Source: Paracoccaceae bacterium
Lineage (GTDB): Bacteria > Pseudomonadota > Alphaproteobacteria > Rhodobacterales > Rhodobacteraceae
DNA length: 39,176 nt
Direction: 5' to 3'
Assembly: GCA_902512685.1 (NCBI GenBank)
Contig: CABXKH010000016.1
Location: 1 to 39,176, forward strand
Shown here: positions 9,661 through 18,078 of the stretch, one piece after another
How the letters are laid out: each line of letters starts with the position of its first letter
Position numbering within the stretch: the stretch's first letter is position 1
Translations under genes and position numbers: made by a program
Notes under the pieces: generated by a model
What the model was told of the DNA's origin: nothing
What the model saw: the letters and a program-made list of their open reading frames with translations, nothing else
Databases searched by the model: none

Positions 9661-10474
9661 GGGCATCGTCAAGTTGTTGAGCTTGGTTTGAGTTTTTCCG
9701 AACAGATAAATTTATCCGAATGCAATTTCATACGTGATATCATGCCAGACGGCAAAAGCATCTGCTCTGGCGCGGCGATAGGAAATGGCGGAAATCTTAT
9801 GGCGGCTGGGTCGAAAAAGGACGTTGACTTGGTCGTGGGAAGATAGAAATTGTTGCGCATGGCGTGCAGATTTAAACCGTCCCATGACCCGTTCTCGCCT
9901 TCGCGTAGGTTTATGCGAAACTTCGGCCGCATTATTCAAACCCTTGTGACTGCGATGTTCCAGACCCGGCGCTAGGTCGCGTTTTGCAGCACCATATGAG
10001 CGCAGTTTATCCGTGATCATCACTCTCGGCACGCCGTATTGCCTCATCAGTTTACGCATGAAACGCATTGCAGCTTTCGTATTTCGACGACTTTGCACTA
10101 GAATCTCCAGCGAATTTCCGTGCTGATCCACCGCACGCCAAAGCCAATGCTTTTTGCCACGAATTGAAATTACGACCTCGTCCAAATGCCATTTGTCACC
10201 AACGTTAGGCCGATCTCGGCGAATGGATTTGGCATACTGACGTCCGAACTTTATCACCAAGAACCGGATGGTTTCATGGCTTACAATGATCCCGCGTTCC
10301 GACAACAAATCTTCAACATCTCGTAAGCTCAGGCTGAAACGAAAGTATAGCCAGACCGCGTATTCAATGATTTCTGGCGGGAAGCGGTGGCCTTTAAAGC
10401 CGGGGGAGTTCTTGCGTTTGGTCATGTTAGATGTTTAGAAATGGGATGATTGACCGTCAACTTGACGATGCCCT
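9660..10474 (-). mobile_element. IS6-family insertion sequence, about 815 bp
   Basis: The element is bounded by perfect 17-bp inverted repeats: 9660-9676 (starting AGGGCATCG) and 10458-10474 (ending CGATGCCCT). It holds one transposase on the minus strand. Size and organisation fit the IS6/IS26 family. The flanking 8-mers (9652-9659 and 10475-10482) are not identical, so no target duplication remains. Such elements form cointegrates, and loss of the duplication points to later recombination or rearrangement. Confidence 0.85.
9712..10425 (-). CDS. IS6-family DDE transposase
   Basis: A 237-aa transposase that cuts and joins the IS ends. The catalytic triad is visible: D82 (KWHLDEVV), D139 (VMITDKL) and E178 (in PTRRRERVMG), with 38 residues between the second Asp and the Glu, near the usual spacing. 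The N-terminal part (FRFSLSLRDVEDLLSERG) matches the helix-turn-helix region of IS26-type enzymes. The length is normal for the family and no frameshift is seen, so the enzyme is probably functional. It is the only gene in the element. Confidence 0.95.
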   Translation of the reverse strand: MTKRKNSPGFKGHRFPPEIIEYAVWLYFRFSLSLRDVEDLLSERGIIVSHETIRFLVIKFGRQYAKSIRRDRPNVGDKWHLDEVVISIRGKKHWLWRAVDQHGNSLEILVQSRRNTKAAMRFMRKLMRQYGVPRVMITDKLRSYGAAKRDLAPGLEHRSHKGLNNAAEVSHKPTRRRERVMGRFKSARHAQQFLSSHDQVNVLFRPSRHKISAISYRRARADAFAVWHDITYEIAFG

Positions 10475-10806
10475 TTCAGTGGTGAGAACTTACCTAAATA
10501 AAAAGGGCTGAATGAAGAATGACAGGTTTTGGAGAATGGCAATCTGTAAACGATATAATTTCGACGGCCCACTGGATTGCTCTATTGAGTGACAGTCATA
10601 AACGACCCAAATTTTTGACAATAATATCGAAAATTCTTGCACCAACCCCTTTTCCTAAGGGGAGTTGTGTTTGATGAAATGTAGGGTTGCAAAACCTGAC
10701 AAAAATAGTAAGTAATCAAGAAATGTAAAAATGCTTTTATCTTATGGCGAGGGCCATACTTAAACCCACCCTTCTTTTGTAATCCTACATTCACAGGAAT
10801 AAACAC
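10475..10806. other. Promoter region of the iron-uptake operon
   Basis: About 330 AT-rich bases between the IS and the first imelysin gene. A minus-strand frame of 74 codons (10582-10806) shows no family likeness and covers the promoter; I do not call it. A TGACAGTCA near-palindrome (10590-10598) and a CCCCTT/AAGGGG hairpin (10646-10662) could be regulatory. A good ribosome site (ACAGGAAT) precedes the ATG at 10807. No Fur, Irr or RirA box can be assigned with confidence. Confidence 0.4.
10646..10662. promoter_or_regulatory. Hairpin upstream of the iron operon
   Basis: CCCCTT (10646-10651) and AAGGGG (10657-10662) form a 6-bp stem with a 5-base loop, with weaker flanking pairing AAC/GTTG. 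It sits about 145 bases before the first imelysin start. It could be an operator, a 5' leader structure or a remnant terminator; there is no T run. Confidence 0.3.
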
Positions 10807-12078
10807 ATGAAATCTGTACGTCTAATTGCTAAGGCGATGGTACTTCCCTTCGCCATTTCAGCCACTTCAGCCCTTGCTGTCGATAAGTCAGCGGTTTTGG
10901 ATACATATGCCAATATCGCAGCCGCCAAATATCAAGATAGTCTGATTGCAGCTCAGTCTCTGCAAGCTTCAGTAAATGCTCTTTTGGTTGATCCATCAGC
11001 CGAGGCATTGCAGGCCGCGAAAGAGGCCTGGTTGAAATCCAGAATTCCTTATCAGCAAACCGAAGTATATCGCTTTGGAAATGCAATTGTTGATGATTGG
11101 GAGGGCAAGGTAAACGCATGGCCTTTGGATGAAGGCTTGATTGACTATGTAGATACCTCTTATGGAGGCCCGTCTGACGAGAATGAATATGCCGCCCTAA
11201 ATGTTGTTGCGAGCCCTAAATTCACTCTTTCAGGTTCTGAAATTGATGCATCTTCGATCACACCAACGCTGTTGGCAGAAACTCTGCACGAAGCGGACGG
11301 CGTCGAATCCAACGTGGCTACGGGCTATCACGCCGTAGAGTTTCTATTATGGGGACAAGATTTGAATGGTCACGGCAATGGTGCAGGTGCGCGCCCTTGG
11401 ACGGATTTTGCCGCTGGAAATGCCTGCACAAACGACAATTGTGATCGTCGTGGGGAATATCTGAAAGCAGCTACTGATCTTTTGGTCTCTGATCTAGAAT
11501 GGATGGCTGCACAATGGACAGAAGGCGGGGCTGGTCGTGCTGACCTAATGGCAGATCAGGACGCAGGCCTTTCTGCCATTCTCACCGGTATGGGATCGCT
11601 TTCTTATGGCGAACAGGCTGGCGAACGTATGCGCCTTGGTCTTATGCTAAACGATCCTGAAGAAGAGCATGATTGTTTCTCGGATAATACTCATAACAGC
11701 CACTACTTTGATGGTTTGGGCGTTCAGAACGTCTACCTTGGTTCTTATGTGCGCATTGATGGAACCGTAGTTAGTGGTCCTTCCTTGGCGGATATGGTTG
11801 CCGCGGAAGACGCCTCACTCGACGCCGAGATGCGCGGCAAACTTTCAGCAACAATGATGGCGCTTGGCCTGATCAAAACCACAGCGGAAGCTGGCTTTAG
11901 TTACGATCAAATGCTAGAGCGTGGCAACGCAGCGGGCGAAACTTTGGTAATGGGTGGCGTTAATGGGCTGGTTGATCAAACCCGTTCCATTGAACGCATT
12001 GTTGCAGCACTTGACTTGGATGAAATTGAGTTTGAAGGTTCTGATAGTCTTGATGATCCAGAAGCTGTATTTCAATAG
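10807..12078 (+). CDS. Imelysin-family periplasmic iron-uptake protein (IrpA-like)
   Basis: A 423-aa imelysin-like (peptidase M75/EfeO C-domain) protein. A signal peptide (about residues 1-24, cut after SALA) directs it to the periplasm. The family GxHxxE motif is intact as G173-Y-H175-A-V-E178, and FLLWGQDLNGHGNGAG follows. Such proteins are iron-regulated and thought to bind iron for uptake; despite the family name, peptidase activity is doubtful for most. It leads a four-gene operon: the di-haem oxidoreductase starts six bases after its stop. This set of two imelysins, a COG3488-type haem protein and a DUF1513 protein is, from memory, recurrent in Proteobacteria. Iron repression is likely but the box is not identified. 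Confidence 0.93.
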   Translation: MKSVRLIAKAMVLPFAISATSALAVDKSAVLDTYANIAAAKYQDSLIAAQSLQASVNALLVDPSAEALQAAKEAWLKSRIPYQQTEVYRFGNAIVDDWEGKVNAWPLDEGLIDYVDTSYGGPSDENEYAALNVVASPKFTLSGSEIDASSITPTLLAETLHEADGVESNVATGYHAVEFLLWGQDLNGHGNGAGARPWTDFAAGNACTNDNCDRRGEYLKAATDLLVSDLEWMAAQWTEGGAGRADLMADQDAGLSAILTGMGSLSYGEQAGERMRLGLMLNDPEEEHDCFSDNTHNSHYFDGLGVQNVYLGSYVRIDGTVVSGPSLADMVAAEDASLDAEMRGKLSATMMALGLIKTTAEAGFSYDQMLERGNAAGETLVMGGVNGLVDQTRSIERIVAALDLDEIEFEGSDSLDDPEAVFQ

Positions 12079-12084
12079 CGCCTT

Positions 12085-13617
12085 GTGAAGTCACACTTAA
12101 ATGCACTTTTGATCACTATAAGCGCAGTGATCACATTTTTAGGGTCAGCCTTGACGGCTGACCCTTTTGACGATCCACATCTAAATATAATTCCGCGTAC
12201 CAAAGATGAAGTGAGCCGAATTTTAAAGGTGACCGAACCGCCTACAGACTTTTCCAAACCCTCCCAGTTTGAGGCGTCATCTGCCGGCGCTGCAACGGTT
12301 CGAGTGCGACGCAATGCAGATGCGTTTTCACAATCTTCACGCAACCTTCGTTTTGAAGATCAGCTTACTTTTAAAGTGGGTAATGGATTATTTCGAAAGC
12401 TCTGGGTGTCATCACCTGCGTCAACTCTTGTATCTGACGGACTGGGTCCCTTGTTTAATGCGCGGTCCTGCCAGCGGTGTCATATAAAAGATGGCCGTGG
12501 TCATCCGCCAGAACTTAATGAGCAAAATGTAACTTCCATGTTGTTAAGGGTTTCAATACCCGACAACAATGCAGACATGAGCATGGAAATAGAAGGGTAT
12601 CTGGCTAGCCTTCCTGAACCCACCTATGGTTTGCAATTGCAGGATTTTTCTATTCAGGGACATCCGGCTGAATATAAACTTGCTGTGCAATATGAAGAAG
12701 AAGTCATCGCGCTTTCCGAAGGCGAGATGGCCTCTCTGCGGCACCCAACCTATCAGGCTACTAATCTTGGATATGGCCCAATGCACCCAGAGGCCATGTT
12801 TAGCCCCCGTGTTGCACCCCAAATGATTGGGCTGGGATTGCTTGAGGCAGTCCCTGCGGCGGACATTATGGCGCTGGCCGATCCCACAGACAGCGACGGA
12901 GATGGTATATCGGGTCGCGCAAATATTGTTTGGTCTGTGGAATACGACCAGCCAATGTTGGGGCGATTTGGGTTAAAGGCAGGGTCTCCAAGTGTCCGCG
13001 AACAATCTGCGGCGGCCTTTTCAGGAGACATTGGCATTTCATCCACTCTTTTCCCAAAGGGGGCAGGAGAGTGTACCAATGAGCAAGTAGACTGCCAAAA
13101 TGCACTGCACGGGGATCAAGGCGGACAAGGTACTGAAATTGACGATAAGGGGCTTGATCTTGTAACATTCTATAGTCGTAACCTAGCTGTTCCGGCGCGC
13201 CGAGATGTAGGTGATCCTGACGTTCTCCATGGGAAAAAGGTATTTTACACGACGGGTTGCACCGCTTGTCACCAGCCCAAATTTGTCACGCATAGACTGA
13301 AAGATCGCCCCGCCCAAAGCTTTCAGCTGATTTGGCCCTATTCCGACATGCTGCTGCATGATCTTGGAGAGGGGCTAGCAGACAATCGCCCCGAGGCCCG
13401 CGCAACAGGGCGTGAATGGCGCACGGCGCCACTTTGGGGAATTGGGTTAACCAAACAGGTGAGCGGGCACAGTTATTTTTTGCATGACGGGCGCGCGCGA
13501 TCTTTGTTAGAAGCTGTTTTATGGCATGGTGGAGAAGCCGAAGATCAACGCAATGCGGTGATTGACATGCCGAAAGCAGACCGTGATGCCCTAATCAGAT
13601 TTCTGGAAAGCTTATGA
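12085..13617 (+). CDS. Di-haem oxidoreductase, COG3488 type
   Basis: A 510-aa exported c-type cytochrome of the COG3488 thiol/di-haem oxidoreductase family. Two haem-binding CxxCH motifs are seen: C129-Q-R-C-H133 and C392-T-A-C-H396. A signal peptide spans about residues 1-25. The GTG start at 12085 sits six bases after the imelysin stop and gives the signal peptide directly. A DSDGDGISGRANIVW segment (about 271-285) is typical of the family and may bind Ca. In this operon it probably changes iron redox state in the periplasm during uptake; that role is inferred from context. Its stop overlaps the start of the second imelysin (ATGA). Confidence 0.93.
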   Translation: MKSHLNALLITISAVITFLGSALTADPFDDPHLNIIPRTKDEVSRILKVTEPPTDFSKPSQFEASSAGAATVRVRRNADAFSQSSRNLRFEDQLTFKVGNGLFRKLWVSSPASTLVSDGLGPLFNARSCQRCHIKDGRGHPPELNEQNVTSMLLRVSIPDNNADMSMEIEGYLASLPEPTYGLQLQDFSIQGHPAEYKLAVQYEEEVIALSEGEMASLRHPTYQATNLGYGPMHPEAMFSPRVAPQMIGLGLLEAVPAADIMALADPTDSDGDGISGRANIVWSVEYDQPMLGRFGLKAGSPSVREQSAAAFSGDIGISSTLFPKGAGECTNEQVDCQNALHGDQGGQGTEIDDKGLDLVTFYSRNLAVPARRDVGDPDVLHGKKVFYTTGCTACHQPKFVTHRLKDRPAQSFQLIWPYSDMLLHDLGEGLADNRPEARATGREWRTAPLWGIGLTKQVSGHSYFLHDGRARSLLEAVLWHGGEAEDQRNAVIDMPKADRDALIRFLESL

Positions 13618-14630
13618 AGCAGATCATTTTTGCCCTTGTTTATCTTGCTTCTGCAACCTTGGCCTTTGGGCAAGGTGAGAAAGAGCGTACACAGGCCATT
13701 GTAAATGAACATATTCTTCCCCGTTTTGAGATGTTGGCGGATAAGTCAGCAGATCTGGCACAAGTAGCCCAAAGAGATTGCGCAGCTAGATCGGAACCCC
13801 TCCGCGATGCCTACGCCAATGCCTTTGATGCCTGGATAGCAGCTTCGCATCTTCGGTTTGGTCCTACAGAAATTGATGATCGTGCATATGCTTTGGCGTT
13901 CTGGCCCGATAGTCGCGGGTATACCCCTAAAACTTTAAAAACATTGATACGCACTAAAGACCCCATTGTTCAAAAAGTTGAAGACTATGCTGAAGTTTCA
14001 ATTTCTGCCCGCGGTTTCTATGCTCTGGAATTTTTGATCTACGATCCAGTTTTGAGCGTCGAAGGAGAAGACCAGTATCGCTGCGATCTTGTTCAAACTA
14101 TCGCTGAAGATATTAGTTTCCTTGCAGAAAACATCTATATGGACTGGAAAAGTGAATATGCGAGAAGCATGATCATGCCTTCACTTGCGGGCCGATACAT
14201 ATCCGAAGAAGAGGCGGTTCAAGAGCTTTTCAAGGCCTTGTCAACCGGGCTCCAGTTTACGTCCGATATGCGGTTGGGCCGTCCCTTGGGCACATTTGAT
14301 CGTCCACGGCCTCGGCGGGCAGAGGCGTGGCGCTCGGGTCGATCTCTTCACCACGTTACCATTTCTCTGTCTGCTTTGCGTGATATTGCCCTAAAACTGG
14401 CACCCTTGGGTAGCCCGTTAGAACGCCGTGTGGGGCTGGCTTTTGATCGCGCCCTATCGCAACTTGCAAAACTCGATGATCCGGTATTTGCAAGCGTGGC
14501 CAAAGTGCAGACCCGAATTAAAGTTGAAATCATCCAGCAATCTGTTGACTCTATTCGTGAAATTGTTCGCGACGAGCTAGGTCCTGAACTGGGTGTGATT
14601 GCGGGATTTAACGCGATGGATGGTGACTGA
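13614..14630 (+). CDS. Second imelysin-family protein with altered GxHxxE motif
   Basis: A 338-aa exported imelysin-like protein with a signal peptide (about residues 1-19, cut after AFG). The family motif GxHxxE is degenerate: G134-F-Y136-A-L-E139, with Tyr in place of the metal-ligand His. ARGFYALEFLIYDP is otherwise a clear imelysin motif region. It overlaps the haem-protein gene by four bases and is followed after one base by the DUF1513 gene. The substitution suggests a changed iron site or a structural partner role for the first imelysin. Confidence 0.9.
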   Translation: MKQIIFALVYLASATLAFGQGEKERTQAIVNEHILPRFEMLADKSADLAQVAQRDCAARSEPLRDAYANAFDAWIAASHLRFGPTEIDDRAYALAFWPDSRGYTPKTLKTLIRTKDPIVQKVEDYAEVSISARGFYALEFLIYDPVLSVEGEDQYRCDLVQTIAEDISFLAENIYMDWKSEYARSMIMPSLAGRYISEEEAVQELFKALSTGLQFTSDMRLGRPLGTFDRPRPRRAEAWRSGRSLHHVTISLSALRDIALKLAPLGSPLERRVGLAFDRALSQLAKLDDPVFASVAKVQTRIKVEIIQQSVDSIREIVRDELGPELGVIAGFNAMDGD

Positions 14631-14631
14631 T

Positions 14632-15702
14632 ATGAATACCCGGCGGCAGTTTCTGACAGGATTGCTGGCCACAGGGCTAACGCCCCAACCAACTTGGGCA
14701 GAAACTGGATCACCCGCCTATCTGTCCTCTGCGGCTCAAACGGACGGCGCTTATATCCTGTGCGGCATTGGAGCAGACCTTAAAGTCCTGTTTCAGATCC
14801 CGCTCCCGGCCCGAGGGCATGCGGCTGCAGCGCATCCAAGCAAGCCGGAAGCTGTGGCCTTTGCCCGCCGTCCTGGAACATTTGCCTTGGTTGTTGACTG
14901 TTTTACAAAGCAGCTGAAGGCAAAATTAAATTCCCCAAAGGGCAGGCACTTCTATGGTCATGGTGCGTTCAGCCGGAATGGCGATTGGCTATTTACGACC
15001 GAGAATGATTATGAAGCAGGCAAGGGCATTGTAGGGGTTTGGGATGTTGGGCAGGGTTATAAAAGGATCGCTGAATTTACCAGCGGTGGCATTGGTCCGC
15101 ACGACATTAAACGACTGCCTGGAACAGATAGTTTGGTTGTTGCAAATGGGGGTATCGACACACATCCCGATACTGGAAGGACAAAGCTAAACATCCCTGA
15201 TATGGCGCCCAATCTTACCTATATTGAAAATGGAGTTGTTGTTGAGGTGGCCTCGTTAGGGTTAAATTTGCACAAAAACTCAATACGACATCTGGCCGTC
15301 TCTGCTGCGGGCAATGTGGCCTTTGGAATGCAATGGCAAGGCGGTGAAGATCTGCCGCCAGTGGTTGGTTTGCACAGACGTGGCCTGGCGGCAAAAACAA
15401 TAGATGTCCCGCCTACAATCCTGCGGCAAATGCGCGGTTATGTTGGCAGTATTGCTTTCACTGGCGATGAGCGCAGTATCGTTGTGACCTCGCCAAGAGG
15501 AGGGGTCGTGCAAACATACGATGCCGCAGGGCAGGGTTTGACATCTAGTATAAATCTTATCGACGCATGTGGTGTTGCAGCTTACGAGCAGGGTGTAGTC
15601 ATTTCATCCGGAGCAGGTGTTTTGGAGAAACTAACTGGCATATCGCGGTCAAGTCCCCGAACAATTAATTTGCATTGGGACAATCACTTAATACGGCTTT
15701 GA
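14632..15702 (+). CDS. DUF1513 beta-propeller-like exported protein
   Basis: A 356-aa protein of the DUF1513 family, often found with imelysins. I choose the ATG at 14632, one base after the preceding stop, because it yields a Tat-like signal MNTRRQFLTGLLATG; the upstream in-frame ATG lies within the previous gene. The body shows repeated WD40/YVTN-like strand patterns (for example SRNGDWLFTTEND, VANGGIDTHPDTGRTKLN and VSAAGNVAFGMQW). Tat export suggests folding or cofactor loading before export. It closes the iron operon; its precise role in iron uptake is unknown. Confidence 0.88.
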   Translation: MNTRRQFLTGLLATGLTPQPTWAETGSPAYLSSAAQTDGAYILCGIGADLKVLFQIPLPARGHAAAAHPSKPEAVAFARRPGTFALVVDCFTKQLKAKLNSPKGRHFYGHGAFSRNGDWLFTTENDYEAGKGIVGVWDVGQGYKRIAEFTSGGIGPHDIKRLPGTDSLVVANGGIDTHPDTGRTKLNIPDMAPNLTYIENGVVVEVASLGLNLHKNSIRHLAVSAAGNVAFGMQWQGGEDLPPVVGLHRRGLAAKTIDVPPTILRQMRGYVGSIAFTGDERSIVVTSPRGGVVQTYDAAGQGLTSSINLIDACGVAAYEQGVVISSGAGVLEKLTGISRSSPRTINLHWDNHLIRL

Positions 15703-15954
15703 AATGACCGTCAGATAATCGTCAAACGCTGTCTCAGAATGAGCTTTCAGGATCATTGAACTGCAATTTTTCGAAGAAAGCCGTTATTTTTTTCAGTAAT
15801 GCATACCTAAGTTCATCAAAATACAAGGCAGGTAGATTAGTCATGCGCCTAAACGAGTGTCACAGCGCATGCAAAACCATCTTTTATCGCGCGACTGGAA
15901 AAGTCAGGCTTCTCATAATTTACATTTTCCACACAGATAATTTTCTTAAATAAT

Positions 15955-17367
15955 TTACCCAAATATATTCAATTTCCGGCGTGAAGTTTCCATAATTTTT
16001 TCAAAATCTAACTTTGGATCAACCTGCTTTCGTTCTAGAAAGAACATTTCTATTTTTCCTTTGCCTTTCGCCTGGATCGCGCCCCTTTCCTCAGATTCAA
16101 AATGCGAAGGAATAGCTTTGACAAGATCTCTCGAAGCATTAATTTGCATTGGAAGAGAAGAGGTTTCTAAGCGGCTGCAAACATTTACAGAGTCTCCAAA
16201 GACATCATAGACAAATTTTGTTTTCCCAACCACACCCCCAACAACAGAGCCGTAGTGAATGCCAATTCTAACTTCCCATTTGGCCGGAGCGCTTTGATTG
16301 CGAAACCGCATAAAGTCCCGCATGCCACAAGCTATTTCTGCTATACTTCCCGCGGTATCTGAGCAAGGGTAGTTGGCACCGGTAATGGCGAAATAGGCAT
16401 CTCCACTGGTTTTTATCCTTTCGCCCGAATGCAGCCTTACAATTTCATCGAAAGCGGTAAAAACCTCATTGAGTTCTTTAAATAGGACTTGAGTTTCAAA
16501 TGTGCTTGATATTTTTGTAAAGCCGACCAAATCTGCGAACAGAAGACCCACTTGAGAGAATTTTTTTGGAACTACATTTCCCGACTTTGAAATTTCATCA
16601 ATTGTGGCTTTTGGAAATGTATTCAGCATTATTCGCTCAAGTTTTTCTTTTTCCACCTCTAGTCGCTCGTTATTGAGAGCTAGTTCATTTGATCTTTCAA
16701 AAAGCACCTTGTCTTTTTCTTCTAGATCACTGGCCATTTCGTTAAATTTTGTGGCAATTGAGGTTATTTCCGGCGTTGCCCCAAGATCCTTGATCCGGTG
16801 ATTGGCAGCTCCGCGTTGAAGGGCATTTAGAGCCTCAATTATGATTGATATCGGGCGAATAACCAAAAATTGTTGTGCCGCTAAAGTCGTAATCGATAAT
16901 ATGGTAAGTAAAAATGCTATGCCAAGCGCAATGGCAGCTATCATGTCTGCGATCTCTTGATTAATGAAGTCATCAGTAAAGTAAATTACCACTTCGCCTA
17001 AAACTCTTACCCCGCGGCGAATGGGCTGTTTATGTAAAAACAGCTCTGGATTTTCCTCTACACATTCTGCATTTGGCCAATATTCGGTAATTTTTTTCTT
17101 TTTGAGATAAAGAGTAACGCAGGTCACTTCAGGCGTGCCGGCAAATGCGGATAAAATAGGCTTGATAGCTGCTATATCACCTTTGGTAGCACTGGGGATC
17201 ATGGCCCTTGATAAACGCACACTGGCAGTTGCGATTTTCACCGCTAGCCTGTCTCGCTCATAGGAATAGCTGGTTTTACTATAAAACAGGCTGCCTAAAA
17301 AGACTAAAATACCACCAATAACAAAGAGTATCAGAAAAGTTTGCACGGGGAGTTTTAAACGTATCAT
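15955..17367 (-). CDS. Membrane-bound class III adenylate cyclase with HAMP linker
   Basis: A 470-aa receptor-type cyclase making cAMP from ATP. TM1 is about residues 8-28, an extracytoplasmic sensor loop about 29-140 and TM2 about 142-165. A HAMP-like linker (170-220) and a coiled coil (220-250) precede the catalytic domain (270-440). All class III key residues are present: metal-binding D279 and D323, adenine-selecting K319 and D388, and transition-state N395 and R399 (DSVNVCSRLE). Lys and Asp at the purine positions argue for ATP rather than GTP. The ATG lies five bases after the stop of the 211-aa gene upstream, so both are probably one transcript. The loop has no recognised ligand domain. 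Confidence 0.93.
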   Translation of the reverse strand: MIRLKLPVQTFLILFVIGGILVFLGSLFYSKTSYSYERDRLAVKIATASVRLSRAMIPSATKGDIAAIKPILSAFAGTPEVTCVTLYLKKKKITEYWPNAECVEENPELFLHKQPIRRGVRVLGEVVIYFTDDFINQEIADMIAAIALGIAFLLTILSITTLAAQQFLVIRPISIIIEALNALQRGAANHRIKDLGATPEITSIATKFNEMASDLEEKDKVLFERSNELALNNERLEVEKEKLERIMLNTFPKATIDEISKSGNVVPKKFSQVGLLFADLVGFTKISSTFETQVLFKELNEVFTAFDEIVRLHSGERIKTSGDAYFAITGANYPCSDTAGSIAEIACGMRDFMRFRNQSAPAKWEVRIGIHYGSVVGGVVGKTKFVYDVFGDSVNVCSRLETSSLPMQINASRDLVKAIPSHFESEERGAIQAKGKGKIEMFFLERKQVDPKLDFEKIMETSRRKLNIFG

Positions 17368-17371
17368 AAAC

Positions 17372-18007
17372 TTAAAACTTCATTTCACAAATGCGGTCTA
17401 TCTGTCTGTCTTCCAGATAAGAAGCTTGTTCTGTAGCGGACATTTTCGCTAAAAAAACATCGCGTTTTTGCAGGAGATTTAGAATTTCATCTTTGAATTC
17501 ACGTAAAATGGCACCAAGCCATATATCAAGTATCCTTGAGGGTGAATTGTCAGTTGTCTCGAATTCACTGAGCGCTGTTTCTAGTAAGTTTGCATCGCGC
17601 ATATGCTCATTCGTTGCCCATGCATTTGGAACAAAAAGACCACTTAAATCTCCATCACTGTCCAACTCGATTGCGATGAGATGGGTTGGTTTCATAGAGG
17701 CGGGATCATTAAAATGTTGTGGACCTGCATAAAGATGGAAGTGCCCTTTTGTAATTGCCTGTTGGTCGCTGCGAGAATGAAAATGAAAAAACCAGCGATA
17801 GCCACGGTCTGAACTTCCTGCGTCTTTCCCTTTTGGTATCCGCAGGTCCGCAGTTTCCGGCAATAAAGAATAAAGCGAGGTTTCGGTCTGCATCATATAG
17901 CCTGAGCAGTCTTCCAAGAAGTTTTGAACTCCGCCAAACTTTGCGAAAATGGCTTTAAATGAGCAACTCTCGTACTCGGCCAAACGCTTTTCGAAAACAT
18001 GCATCAT
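17372..18007 (-). CDS. Conserved-looking cytoplasmic protein, possibly DUF6969 family
   Basis: A 211-aa soluble protein without signal peptide or membrane helix. The central part (KGHFHLYAGP, then THLIAIELDSDGDLSGLFVPNAW) resembles the DUF6969 family as I remember it; this is tentative. An AGGA ribosome site sits seven bases before the first ATG of a tandem ATGATG. It is translated just upstream of the adenylate cyclase (four-base gap), suggesting a partner or regulator of the cyclase, but no catalytic motif is visible. Confidence 0.75.
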   Translation of the reverse strand: MMHVFEKRLAEYESCSFKAIFAKFGGVQNFLEDCSGYMMQTETSLYSLLPETADLRIPKGKDAGSSDRGYRWFFHFHSRSDQQAITKGHFHLYAGPQHFNDPASMKPTHLIAIELDSDGDLSGLFVPNAWATNEHMRDANLLETALSEFETTDNSPSRILDIWLGAILREFKDEILNLLQKRDVFLAKMSATEQASYLEDRQIDRICEMKF

Positions 18008-18078
18008 AGGAATTTCCTAACTGCACTTAACGAATTTCTATCCGAGTAGAAGATAGCCGATCACCTTCGATATAGATG

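Noticed and set aside
10582-10806. 74-codon minus-strand ORF upstream of the first imelysin
   Set aside because: It has no family, covers the imelysin promoter and ends exactly at the imelysin start.
15703-15954. A 65-codon plus-strand ORF (15756-15953) between the DUF1513 and cyclase genes
   Set aside because: No family resemblance; the region is simply the gap between convergent genes.
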